Translations under genes and position numbers: made by a program
Part shown: one piece after another, positions 1-10,490 of the stretch
How positions within the stretch are numbered: the stretch's first letter is position 1
How the letters are laid out: every line of letters begins with the position of its first letter
DNA from: Chara braunii
Lineage: Eukaryota; Streptophyta; Charophyceae; Charales; Characeae
DNA length: 47,860 nt
Assembly (NCBI GenBank): GCA_003427395.1
Contig: BFEA01000554.1
Span: 857,358-905,217, forward strand
Direction: 5' to 3'
The notes under the pieces: model-generated
What the model saw: the letters and a program-made list of their open reading frames with translations, nothing else
Databases searched by the model: none
What the model was told of the DNA's origin: nothing

Positions 1-366
1 GTATATATGAAAATCAACACATTCATGCGCACTTCTTAGTGGCCTGGTGCGGGTTTGGTGGGTGGTGAAGCTTGATATGGATCCAAGTGCAACGAGAAGC
101 TCCCCACCTACCCTGCTGTACAAAAAAATAATAATATTATCGACTATTGTTTAGAAAAAAAAAAATTATTCATGCACACTTCTTAGCTGCCACATTTTCG
201 GTTTTGCGTGCGGTGCAGCATGATGTGGAACGAAGCCCGAAGTGGGGGTGGGGGCCCGCAAATTGAATTATAAAAAAAAATACATATATTCCTTAGTATA
301 TATAAAAATCAAAACATTCATGCGCACTTCTTAGCGGCCTGGTGCGGGTTTGGTGGATGGTGAGTC
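1..366. repeat. Three-copy direct repeat of about 70 bp
   Basis: A block starting TATATATGAAAATCAA and continuing ATTCATGCGCACTTCTTAG, GGCCTGGTGCGGGTTTGGTG is present at 1-70 and again at 294-366, with a more diverged third copy at about 170-215. A/T runs (122-170, 268-300) separate them. This stretch does not match the corresponding part of the other LTR copy (left of 45181), so it may be an insertion into the LTR or locally rearranged sequence. Nothing else is visible up to 411. Confidence 0.6.
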
Positions 367-410
367 AAGATCTTGACACAATGATTATGATTGACTAGCC
401 TCTCTGCTCT

Positions 411-2115
411 TTTATGTGCGGGCATTGCCCGCACCGCCCGCACCGCGAGCGCTAAGCTAGTTGCCCATTAGTATCCCAGCGAGCCCTCACTAACGCCTTC
501 TTTGGTCGCAGCGCTTGGACCTACAGCCAAGCCCCAGACTACTCACCTGCTCCGGCCTTTCTACGTGGCTCAAATAGCCTCCCCTCCCCTATACCCAGTC
601 CGACGAACAGCACGCCTTCGCCAACCCCTGCAGCCTGTGCCTTACTCAGGCATAGTTTGCCATCTGTGAACCCCCTGTGGACACTCTCTCCTTGGATAAC
701 AGCCCCGGAGTCGAGCGTATGGGCCTGCTGCGGGTCTAGACGTAGGCCTGAAAGGGCCGGACTTGGTCCTTATAATAGTAGCACACATTCAAGATAACAA
801 CTTTGTAGACTGAAGTGGACAAAGGGCTCCATGTAGCTGGCCTTTGCAGTCTGTGGCCTGCTCCCTTCAACCAAGCCCTGCCACCCCTGTAGCCTTTCAG
901 CGGACGAGCCCTATCCCGGTTTCTCACAGCAAGCCGCAGAGCCGAGGGTGCGCAGGCCTATGTAAATCGGCCCGGCGCAGATCTTTTTGTGGTAGTATTA
1001 AATATTCAAATGAGAACTTTGAAGGCCGAAACGGAGAAAACCCCCCAGGCATATTCACAATCAGTCCTCTCACCGCAATCCACGGGGAACAGATAGTGCT
1101 CCCACGAAAGGCCCACGCCACTTCACGTTTCTCCCGCTTCGTGGGCTAATCACCTACTGACTCGCATGCACGTTGAACTCTTTAGCCCACGGTTTCAACA
1201 GTTTCTGGGCGTATCAATTGAGCGACGGTCGCTGGTCTCCGAAAACAACTCCGATACCAGTATTGTCACCGCATTCCAAAACGGGACCGGCAACTAAAAA
1301 TAACTAGGGAAAAATAAAATAAAGGTAACAATAAAAACATGAGCATCGGGAACTCACACTTTGGGGAACAGGGACTTTCAGTGCCACTTTTAGCTCCATT
1401 GACCGGGCTCACGAATGGGCCGGCAACAAAACCAAAGGGGATAACCCCGCCGGACCCTCAACTCCTCGGCACCTTCAGCCGCTTCGATGTTCCATCGCCG
1501 CTGGTCGCCGCCCTCGATCCCTGTACCGTCGCTTTGAAAATCCAATGTCATTACCAATAGTGTTAGTACCCAAGGCTAAGACGGACTACCTCAAAATTCA
1601 ATATAAATCGTTGCCGCACGGCATGCGGTGCTACCAAAATACCCCATGGCCACTCCTTCGCCTACGGACCAAACTCGTGACTGCCGACCTATGACGCCCG
1701 CCGCTTACAGGGTCGGGCTCCGTCCACGATCGTCAACCTCCCGCATCTACCCCGCGGAGGTCACCGCTTGCGTTCTACTTTCTCTCGCACACCCCAATTA
1801 CTGCCCAAGGCAACACCACGACCGATGATGCATGCCGTATCACTTCAATAAAAGAAAAAACCTTTCCTAGTTTTAGTCAAAGCCAAAAACATTTTGCCGG
1901 AGGAAACGTCGACTCTATGGCATCAAGAAGAAAAATCATCACGTGCGTCTCAAAAGTGCGTGCCCACACATACTTTACTTTTAGTCACCATTCAGTCAAC
2001 GTGAACAAAAACACAACGGCAACTCGTGCAGTGTACTCAAATTTCGAATGAGACTTATTTTTTGTCACTCGCAAAAAACAGGGTGGATACCATTGTAAGG
2101 GTATTCGCGCCGACA
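411..2115 (-). repeat. Direct repeat partner of 45181-46864
   Basis: About 1.7 kb matches 45181-46864 in the same orientation, from TTTATGTGC to CGCGCCGACA. In a 220-base stretch that I compared (461 onward with 45201 onward) I counted roughly a dozen differences. The left copy carries an extra GC-rich block of about 30 bases (421-455) with repeated CCCGCACCG. I read the pair as the start regions of the 3' and 5' LTRs of element 1. Confidence 0.8.
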
Positions 2116-2279
2116 GCTTACCGGACCTTATTAAGCGACGTCCCCGTCGCGTCGAATAATCAAAAGCTATCAATTCATCCATAACTGCAAATGCTGATGA
2201 GAAAAGATCCAATCCGATCGGCCAACTTGACTCCGTTTGAGGATCTTATCAAATGACCTTCGGTCACAACTAACCACTG

Positions 2280-2296
2280 CCAGGGCTTCAACCTGG
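2280..2296 (-). other. tRNA T-arm-like stem-loop near the 3' LTR
   Basis: On the minus strand a 5-bp stem CCAGG/CCTGG closes a 7-base loop TTGAAGC, preceded by AGGAGAC as in a tRNA variable region. It lies about 165 bases before the LTR start. The inverted family copy has the homologous arm at 17426-17442 with a different stem sequence (GCAGG/CCTGC), so the pairing is kept while bases change. It could be a tRNA-derived insertion inherited by the family. Confidence 0.35.
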
Positions 2297-2847
2297 GTCT
2301 CCTATGACCAGGCCTTGGACACCGAAATACTTGATCTGTACTACAATGTTAAGTTTGCTCCAAGTAGTCATTGATAATCCTCTCCCTTTGTCCTAGACAT
2401 CAACTGACTCATTGTTTGGTGTCCTGTTTAGTCATCGTCGTGCATGCAGGGTCATAACTTAGGACGCGGGCCCTAACCGAGACCTTTTGAAGGCACTATC
2501 ACCTTCCTCACAAAACATCCATAAAATTATACAATTTTTATCACAGATTTTTCCTGCCGTCTAGTACAATAGAGTCAGGTCTCCATCTTGGCCCACCATA
2601 GTCTGGTTGATCGAGCCAGATCTACAGCCCACCGCGTTGTTATATTAGCGGCAGTGCCCTCGTTGGTTGCGCAACGATAAACAAATTTTCTGATAAACAC
2701 TTTATCAGGACTCTAAAAAAAAACACGACAGACTCGACTCTTATCCCTCCGACATCCCGCGGGAATAAGGCTCTCTGAGGCGGCCACACCCCTCAAGCCT
2801 TATCCTTTGGTGAGACGTGGGCCCGTTGTCAAGTTGTGCCAGTCAGC

Positions 2848-2900
2848 ATCCAACACTAGGGGTTGTGCCTTAGTGATGCTAGATTAACCCCTAGTTGGAT
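2848..2900. other. Long imperfect hairpin
   Basis: ATCCAAC-AC-TAGGGGTT (2848-2864) pairs with AACCCCTA-GTTGGAT (2886-2900): 15 base pairs with a 2-base bulge and a 21-base loop. Outer bases CCAGTCA (2839-2845) can pair with TGACTGG further right, and the loop TGATGCTAGATT can instead pair with ATTAGCATCA downstream, so two folds compete. A second hairpin, TCTCTATA/TATAGAGA, is at 3013-3034. Confidence 0.45.
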
Positions 2901-4151
2901 CTCATATATGTCTTAAGATTAGCATCATAGTGACTGGACGGTGTGTCGCAATAAACTCAGGTCTACTACGGGACTACGCAGAGGTCTGTCTCACTCAAAG
3001 GCATTCACCAGTTCTCTATAGGACAATATAGAGAGCATTGTGTCCTTTCCAAAATCCACAAAAAATTACCGCCAGATTCACAGACCACACATCTTAAGGA
3101 CATCTCTCAAAATTTCACCAATTTACGACCTTCCAAAATTTCACCAATAAATAACTAGTTTTTTTGTCTTTCTCGTCAGACTTTATCATTCAAACCGCTG
3201 TCCATGTCATTTGAAATCATTTAACCACCTTCTACTTTTGAAGGGGAATCACTTATAAAATCTCACAATTACCTCCCACATGGAGGTAAGTCAACCATAA
3301 AACACCAATTATAGAGAGACCAACATGTGAGTCCTCATCTCAACTCAACAACATTCGGCATGGACAAGCATTTAAGTCAAAAAAAACTCATAAATCCCAT
3401 AGGATTCTCACACATTTTCACAAGACGAACTGCACTTCCCTTACTCATACTCGAGCCTATTGCCTGTCTGTAGGCAGATTGTGCGAGTATATCAACGAGT
3501 AGACAGTTTACATATTTCACATTTACAAAACGTACGAGATGCATGTTGTACACCTCTCACATAAAAAATCATCATACATCAGGATAAATCCGCACACATG
3601 AGAGTGATAGTGATCGTCAGACAAAAAACTAGTCTCAAGTTTTTATTATGTATAGAGTTAGGGATATCTCAACTCAAAAGAAACCAAAATAGCCTCAAAG
3701 TCACGCACATACTTAAAATTGAGCAACCTTAACTCAAGGATGAGCAGGATAATCCATACCTCAGAGTCAGTCTGTCTTATCAGTCCCTTACCGGACCTTA
3801 TTTTAATGTTATGTATCGTAATGGAGAAAGAATAATCATGAATAAATGATGTTATAAATTTTTTCAACCATGAAGGCTTTCAAATGTGAATGAAAATATT
3901 ATATTTTACTTCCCAAGAATTTGGCAAAAATATATTGTGTCGAGGGGCAGTGTAAACCTTTCTCAAAGGTATAACATCTTATTCCCTAAGCCCCGCTCAT
4001 GGATCAAGCCTCACTGCATTTCCCTCCGATTCCAGCATCTGCTCCTTGTAGACCCTTGCCAATAAGGTAGTCAACCTCACCATACATGCTTCGTAATGGC
4101 CTATCCCTTCGCATGCAGATGAACCTACTTGACACAAAAGTAGTTGGGGAT

Positions 4152-4334
4152 TCACCCCCTACCTCTCTGTGGCAGGCAGTAGCCGCCTCCCTCAAAGGTC
4201 ATGACCTGACACTGATCAAACACTTTCCTCCTATTTGGTAGTAATGTAGTAATTTTACCACAAAAGATTAGATGACAACACCCCACTATGGACCAGGAAC
4301 ATAGTTTCGGCGTGGGTCTCACTACTACCTTCAA
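4152..4334 (-). pseudogene. Decayed gag zinc-knuckle remnant of element 1
   Basis: A 60-codon minus-strand frame contains LCSW, then a Cys ten residues further on, then a stretch with L..RR.V.FD.Q..V. This follows the knuckle region of the plus-strand gag (LCSWCDRGGH...C, then LRRRVVQFDGQGRV) with the second Cys replaced by Ser and the His displaced by one residue. Its distance to the LTR start (about 2.0 kb) is close to the 2.4 kb seen between the plus-strand gag and its LTR. An overlapping frame at 4004-4195 may be its frameshifted continuation. The resemblance is short, so chance cannot be excluded. Confidence 0.4.
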
Positions 4335-5287
4335 GACTAGATTATAACTTCTTCAAAGCCAGCTTTTAGGGAAATAATAACATAGGGTTGCAACTTTCTT
4401 GGGGTAGACTTCACAAATTGACCATTTTCTTGTGAAATTTACTTTCCCAAGGAGCTGGTCACTCCATTCACCTCCGAATCCGCATCGAACGTGGATTCTA
4501 TGTAACAATTCTGACCCCTTTTAAAAGATCAACCCATCCATATAAATTCAAAAACAAAATAGATATGAATGAATAATTCAGATAAACACAGATCCAAAGG
4601 GTTATACCTAGGTAGAATAAAATTAGACAGATGACACATGCAACTAGTCATAGATAAATAAGGCTCAAATAAATAACATCAAGCACATAGTCTTATATGA
4701 GTTGACATTTAAATATGCTTACTTAAAAGAAAGTTTTTGATACGGATGGATGAATTTTATAGATAGACTGATAGTATAATCTCAAAATGATAAACTCAAA
4801 TGCTTAATTAGATAGAATGTTTATGACTTTTCCTCACGAGAGTCCTTAGGTAAGAAGAAATTACTCCTTCCTTACCCAAGTCATTTCCTATCGCTAGCGT
4901 ACTGTGATACTGCCATGACAACTTAGGCAGCTCATCGACTATGTTAAAGTACCAAAAAACCTTACTTGGGTAACTGAATATGCAGAGTCGCATTAAAGGC
5001 GAACGACGATGAGTCTATGACATTAGATACGCATAGCACCGTTTGTATTACTTTACGGTACCCCAATCCGCAAACTTATAACTGCAGTTGTCACTACTAG
5101 GGGTCAAGGTACACAAGCGTCCCTACCTCGCACCGCCTTTCAATAGTGTAATCCCATCAGAACCATCAATAAACTACTCATGATTCCCTTACCTAATGTC
5201 ATTAACAAAATTTGTCGTTTTGCCTGGATCATCAGCCTGCACTTTACCTAGGTTCGTTCTCTTAAGGACACCAGTAGGCAGCCGAAA

Positions 5288-5305
5288 TCCCCGGCAACGG
5301 CGCCA
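5288..5305 (-). other. Primer binding site, tRNA-Asp type, element 1
   Basis: The minus strand reads TGGCGCCGTTGCCGGGGA, which is complementary to the 3' end of plant tRNA-Asp, the primer known for Athila/Calypso-type gypsy elements. It sits 2 bases after the LTR end (5'-...CCGACA, 5308). This fixes the element's orientation as minus and the LTR boundary at 5308. Confidence 0.75.
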
Positions 5306-5969
5306 CCTGTCGGGCGCATCGGTCCCGCATGGGGACCCTCTCGGCCGCGTCACGCAGGATTTGCAGGACTTGTCGGGGAGAGCGTTTGCCGCTCCGACCG
5401 AGTGCGCCAGCCGTACCTCTCGCGAGCCCCTCCGACAGGACAGGGTCACGCGAGGCACCGCTTACCTCCACTTGCGGGAGCTGTCACCATCCCTTAGGTG
5501 GGTGTATCCCCGCCAAACTACCGAACCACATGCGAAGGCTTTTCGTATGCAATCGCAAAGGTGGCCCAATCGAGGGCGTTTCTCGTTCGCTCTAGCATAG
5601 GGGGTACGCGCGGTCAACGCCCAAAAATCGAACCCGCACGCGAATCGACGTACTGAGGGGCTGAGATCGCAAATGGGACTCGACGTCGGTCGACTAGGAC
5701 GCATCTTACTTACCACGCGTTACACCACAACACTCACACACATGGAAGGACACAAAACAAAAAACATAACAACACAATAACACTCCTAGTCCCTTCGGAA
5801 TCCGACCAATAATCTTCTGAAGCGAGAGTCAGATAAGCATCACGCGCTAAACTTAGTATGAAAAGTTGGACGAACGCCTGACCTTCTCATATTAACCAGC
5901 CATGCGTGCATATGCGAGCATTCGCACTGATGGGGTACAATGTAGTACTCGTAATTGCGCGACCCTTGA

Positions 5970-6060
5970 TAACCGCGAGGGTCATGTTCGACACTCAAGT
6001 GTCGACTGACAACCGCTTTGAGGGGTTAATCTCTCGATGTTAGACAACCGCCATGTGCGG
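5970..6060 (-). other. Cluster of short hairpins in the LTR
   Basis: Within 90 bases lie GACCC...GGGTC, the palindrome CGACACTCAAGTGTCG, and AACCGC...GCGGTT. The palindrome corresponds in position to CGATACTTGAGTATCG at 25747-25762 in the inverted copy: bases differ but self-complementarity is kept. Confidence 0.5.
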
Positions 6061-6879
6061 TTAAAGACCACACCCTCTTCTGCACCCTGTGCAAAGGGGT
6101 TGAGTAGACAGTTCCAATTTGGCGTGACAGACAGAGATCAAGGGGTTTGACTTTGACGGCTGCTACAGACTACAAAGTCCAACCATACTAATTCTAAAAA
6201 GCAAAAGCTAAAAAAAGATCTCCCTTTTCTCTCGATGCAGAACTTAATTAATCACTATGCACAGCCTGAATGAGTCGTGCGGGCACAAGAAACATGATAC
6301 AAAAATTATGAGAAAGGAGACGATCATTCTCACAATCACGATGTGACTTCCTTCAAATATATATATAATCATACACAAAACCAAGTATGGATTTTAATTC
6401 ACAGAACATACCTGCAATCACATCAAAGATCCACATCAACAAAGCACACACTAAGCGGGGTCAACTTCAACCATTCTCTGCATTCACACCCCTTTGCCTT
6501 ATCCACCCAAACCTCAACCTTTGTCCAACCTTCCATAATAAAACACTCGGTCCTTTTTAAATGGTCATTCAATAAAGTCCGGGTAAAAACCCAAAAGAAA
6601 CATTTCAATCCACAGGGGCTAAGGCCTTTAGGTTAAGTAGCGAGAATGAATTAGAGTTGAGCCGGAAACTGACCAGTTATCAAAGGATAACAGAAGATGA
6701 TCCTCATATGATTAGCTTGAAGTTAGTCAAGCCTTGAATCAATATCAATAAAGGTTACCTGCAATGCAACATAGGCTAGTACCCAAACCATGCTTGAGTG
6801 ATAAAAAAATAACCCTACCTTCCTAGCTAACCTCTGATGTTTATCTAAAAATGTAAGAAATCCCGGCAACATATCCCCT

Positions 6880-7060
6880 AAACAGGATGGATTGCCAAAT
6901 TTCTCCTAGTTGAAAATAATCTCACTCTCCAAATTCTATAAAATTTCGGCAGCGCTTCCTGTAGGAAATGTGCCTTTTCAAAATTTCTATTAGTCCAAAA
7001 ATAACTAACTCTCTCAGATTTGTAGAAATTTTGGCAGGGCTTCCCTAGGAACAAGAGGCT
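6880..7060 (-). repeat. Repeated hairpin plus GCCGAAATTT motif
   Basis: On the minus strand two units have a short stem (TTCCTAGGGAA, TTTCCTACAGGAA) followed by a GCYGMAATTT box. The same arrangement occurs three times at 24570-24870 in the inverted copy, with different stem bases. This supports homology of the two LTRs across this part. Confidence 0.5.
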
Positions 7061-7463
7061 GTCAAGATTTATACAAAGCTGAAAACAGAAGGACAAAGCA
7101 AAGTTATACTTGGGACTAACTTCTGACACTTTCTTGATAGTTAGAACTAGAGATAGTTTACACGATCCCTTCCAGAAGATGGTATCGTGAGCTATCGTCA
7201 ATTCTATCTTCAAGTAGGGTCAGTCCTATCTTTATCCCAAGCTCTCTCTCCCATCATCCATCTCATCTACCTATGGCTTCAACACTTGGTGAGCATCTAA
7301 GCAGCTAACTTATGGAAAAAACGCCCCAGAGTGAGAGCCCACAAACATGCATAAACAAACGTCTCTCACAATCCCACACCAGTTTGATCCAAGTAGTTCG
7401 TTAGATCACTTTGTTCTTCCCTCTTTGTATGTCCCCCTTGCTTATGCCATACGATCAGGCAAT

Positions 7464-8704
7464 GCCCTAACTTAAGGGTATGTCCAATCTTCCTAAGTAA
7501 ACAAGTAAAAGTACGCACAACTGGACTGCCCTAACTTAAGGGTATGTCCAACACCACATCGACTCTAGTCATAAAACATATGACCAGATCGCCCTAACTT
7601 AAGGGTACGCCCGATCTCTGCTTAACTGACGACATGAAGCATAAAACTAGACTGCCCTAACTTAAGGCTATGCCTAGTCAGCTCTTGACAAAGTTACGTA
7701 GGGCATAGGATTAGGCTGCCCCAACTTAGGGGTGTGCCTAACCTGCCTAAAACAAGTACGAACAACAAAAGGTCGGACAACCCTAACTTAAGGGTAAGTC
7801 CAACGTACATCACGTCAACGACAAGGGCATATCACTAGGCCGCCCTAACTTAAGGGTACGCCTAGCTAGCCTAAACAGTTTTAGGTACATAAGACAATAT
7901 GACCAGGCCGCCCTAACTTATAGGTACGCCTGATCTGCCTGAACAATCACAAACGACGTATGGCTAAGCCGCCCTTACTTAAGGGTACGCTTAGTTTTCG
8001 TAACGACAATATAAGAGAACAACCATTGTTATACTTGCACAAACTTTATACATTTTTCTCTTGTTAAGCAGATAATCATACCTACCCAACTTAGGGAGGC
8101 GTCCAATCATGCCTTATGTTTAAAAGGGAAAATAAAAGAAGATTTATACTAACTCTCTGCTCCTTTATATCATCACGAGCATAGGGCTGAACCGCCCTAA
8201 CTTAAGAATACGCTCAGCCTGCCCGGGTTACCTTCATTATATTCTTCACTTGCCTCTCTTCTCTTTTTGTTCTACCTGACTTACTGACTGTCTTTTCCAA
8301 CTTAGGGTGCCCGGTCTGTCAGCTGATAAAGATTCCTATGATATATATCAAAATTATATACATTTGGTTGACCTTTTTGTTCATGCCCTATGACTAAACC
8401 GCCCCAACTTAGGGGTACGCTTAGTCTTACGCCTTTGTCTCCTTCATAAGAAAACACACAAAGGATTGGGTCTACGCAACTTAGAATACCCCCAACTCTG
8501 CTTTCAGCAACCTCAAAAGAAACATCAGGATTTTGAGCCTTCTCAACTTAGGGTGCCCTTCCTCCTGTTCAGAAACCCCAAAGGAAAACAAGTGGTTGGA
8601 CCGTCCAACTTAGGATAGGCCCAGCCCCAAAAGATCATACATTCGGTCCAGGAAACATAAATAAAACACAGCACTCAACCTACTCAACTTAGAGGGATCT
8701 AGCC
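7464..8704 (-). repeat. Tandem array of about 17 covarying hairpins with AACTTA loops
   Basis: Units recur every 60-110 bases with a core CCCT-AACTTA-AGGG, or CCCC-AACTTA-GGGG, flanked by variable arms that pair with each other. Examples are TGGAC/GTCCA (7522-7550), ACTAG/CTAGT (7646-7678), TTAGGC/GCCTAA (7711-7741), CTAGGC/GCCTAG (7835-7865), CTAAGC/GCTTAG (7963-7994), GGCTGA/TCAGCC (8185-8219), ACTAA/TTAGT (8393-8424) and TTGGG/CCCAA (8465-8496). Different arms keep pairing by compensatory changes while the loop stays fixed. Later units (8500-8704) are more degenerate. On the sense (minus) strand the loop is TAAGTT. The array lies 0.6-1.9 kb downstream of the TATA box, so it would be in the leader RNA. 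I know of no named element of this kind. Confidence 0.8.
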
Positions 8705-8949
8705 TTGGGTTGACCCGGTCAAACGCATGCTAAACACCTTCCTCCCGCCTTCCCACAATTCCTTTTATCTGAATTCCTTTGGTCTGAATTCACTCAGAGA
8801 TTATCTGAACTCTCATATATATACTTGTTTATTTAGCCTTTCACAAAGCATGTTCTGACGTACATAACAAAATAAAAAGTAATAACCTGTCATAGTTATA
8901 TTCGGATATCCAAAGGGATAACAGTTAGGGGAAGGGATCACACGCGTAA

Positions 8950-9270
8950 ACGGGCATTATACCTGAGTGTTCCCTACCTCCAAAACCCCGCCTGGGCTCC
9001 GACAGAGTTCCCGCAATCGGTGGGGCAAACCTCCCACAGAAGCCTTGCCGCGGATTACGGGTCTTAATCCCGCCTGCCGCCTTCCTCTCAGATCCAAAAC
9101 AGACTAGACTGAGAGTGAGAAAAGCAGAAAAAGAAAGTTCAGGCTCTCAGATATAAGGGAGGTGCGCTCAGACTCGCGGGAGAGGGCCTTGCAATCTTCA
9201 ATCTCTTGAGGACCCCGCAATGGTGGCCAAAATGCACAGCCGCTGGTCAACCAAAAGTCAATCGCTGATG
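8950..9270 (-). other. Conserved leader block shared with 23080-23330
   Basis: Read on the minus strand, this block aligns well with 23080-23330: shared CCATTGCGGGG, GAGGAAGGCGGCAGGCGGGAT, GTGGGAGG, CCCACCGATTGCGGGA and GGAGCCCA. It is the most conserved part of the LTR outside the end block. It starts just downstream of the TATA box in the left copy, which suggests the transcription start and early leader. Confidence 0.55.
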
Positions 9271-9310
9271 GTTGACATCCTGACAACCTTCCAACTTGTA
9301 GTAATAAGAC

Positions 9311-9323
9311 CCCTTATATAAGG
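9311..9323 (-). promoter_or_regulatory. TATA box candidate of the element 1 LTR
   Basis: The minus strand reads CTTATATAAGGGG, a strong TATA motif placed just upstream of the conserved block shared by both LTR copies. The plus-strand copy shows no obvious TATA at the matching place. The motif is palindromic, so strand is assigned from the element's orientation. Confidence 0.45.
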
Positions 9324-10490
9324 TCAGACTACCCCTCAAACCGAGATGCTACTACCCCAGGCCAAACGATCGTTACACAACGTGGAAGAGTTGCGATCGA
9401 ATAGAGCACACCCTTTCGCCCTGTGCTCTACTTCAGAATACAAATAACAACTTTAGTAAAAGAGTAGAAGTAATCGTACCAACCATCACCAACTCGGGAA
9501 TCATATGCCTTGCGCCCGTCTTGTAGAACACGGCCACAAAGCCGTTGTTGTACCCGGCTTTCCGCTTTTCAAAAATAACTACAATTTCAGCACACGCCCG
9601 CAACACACATCTGCGAATACACCATCCATTCGTGGCTGCTCAGAGGAAATCTCAGTCAAACAGTCCTCGTCCTGTCAAACAGCCGTACCCCGCCTCCCAT
9701 AGAATCAAGAGTAACTTTTGATCTGTCAACTTTACTGGACAGTTCATTCCTCCCAACTAGGGTTGGCTATGCAACACTACTCCAGCCTCTGCCACTTAAG
9801 TGTCCTCCCACTACAACTTTCAGCACCACTGCCCCAAGGTAAGCACGAGCATGTTCAGAACATTCGACTAACAATGACCCTTGCAGCCCACGCTATCGCA
9901 CTTTTTCCAGCCAAGCCACTTCGGGCGGCCGGAAAGTCAACAGGCTGTCACGCAGGATTTTGTATGTGATTCCAGTAAATAAATAAATCAAATAATGCAA
10001 ATCCTTTCCTGTTGTGTGCGTCCGGCTTCGAGCGAGACCCTTCAATTACAGTCTTCACCGGTCCCCGGTCTTAGGAATATTTTATTTTGATTCGAAACAG
10101 CTGAACATCATGCAAATAAATAATCATAGAAATTATGGGGTGCTATACATACATCAATTGAGTCATTCTGACTTTGAGAATTGTGACAAGGTCGTCAAAG
10201 AGTGCAAACATCAAGCATGACAGTACAAAGAAGTGAGAATGACTGACTCGAGCAAGGACTAGATCAAATGAATGAAGGATGAATGGGAACTCATAATAAT
10301 CTCAGGAAGTACACATAAACGAGCATGGTCAGCACCTCTCAAGAGTCCTCACTCATCCCTCTTGTCAGTCTCTCTCAATCTCTCTTTTCACTGATCATCT
10401 CTGGTGTCGTGACCCACGCCCACGTACAATCTGAGATTGAGGCCTCGTGACAAAGAGCCACCTAAAGCCAGCAAGCTCTGAACACGACCA

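Larger units (their letters stand above)
1..2115 (-). mobile_element. Start portion of the 3' LTR of element 1, cut by the window edge
   Basis: On the minus strand the LTR begins TGTCGGCGCG at 2115. From 2115 down to about 411 it matches 46864-45181. From 17616 the inverted family member matches more distantly: its start TGTCGTAGCA, a palindromic CCCTTACAAGGG just inside, the GTGTGGGCACGC block and a TTTTTTCTTTTAT block occur in the same order. The 245 bases just before the LTR start (2116-2360) also match the bases just before 17616, which marks 2115 and 17616 as 3' LTR starts with element interior upstream. No coding region is credible here; the short open frames have no family signal. Confidence 0.6.
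2116..5287 (-). other. Internal region of element 1, mostly non-coding
   Basis: This 3.2 kb lies between the primer site (5288) and the 3' LTR start (2115). Read on the minus strand, its last kilobase aligns in order with 16.7-17.6 kb of the plus-strand copy: a GCAACCAA block followed by CAAACTATGGTGGG-like sequence (about 2560-2670 versus 16890-16965), a GTCTAGGACAAA block (2387-2400 versus 17332-17345), and an identical TTAAGCGACGTCC run next to the LTR. No open frame longer than about 90 codons is supported, apart from a gag remnant near 4152-4334. Compared with the plus copy, much of gag appears to be missing. Confidence 0.55.
5308..9893 (-). mobile_element. 3' portion of the 5' LTR of element 1
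   Basis: From 5308 up to the element A boundary at 9893, the sequence aligns in inverted orientation and in order with 22.9-26.43 kb: the terminal block 5308-5720 with 26426-26000 (shared CGGCCGCGTCAC, GTATCCCCGCC, TAGCATAGGGGGTACGCGCGG and GTCGACTAGGAC), repeated GCYGAAATTT hairpins, a tandem array, and a conserved block near 9.0-9.3 kb. A TATA box lies at 9311-9323. Transcribed on the minus strand, 9.3 to 5.3 kb would be the R-U5 leader. Open frames here overlap in several frames and follow base composition, so I call none. Confidence 0.65.

Noticed and set aside
1248-1270. Short initiator-tRNA-Met-like primer site (TGGTATCGGAGT on the minus strand) next to TGTCACC, suggesting a small LTR at 1264-2115 and 45991-46864
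   Set aside because: Only about 11 bases fit, and homology to the other copy continues on both sides. The giant-LTR reading explains both copies and the inverted relative better.
5189-5716. Several overlapping frames on both strands
   Set aside because: They lie across the primer site and LTR end, and frames are open on both strands because of base composition.
7464-8704. Telomere-like CCCTAA repeats
   Set aside because: CCCTAA occurs once per unit within a longer hairpin and never in direct tandem.
9718-10220. Small plus-strand frames near the left LTR boundary
   Set aside because: They cross the element 1/element A junction or lie antisense in the LTR, and have no family signal.
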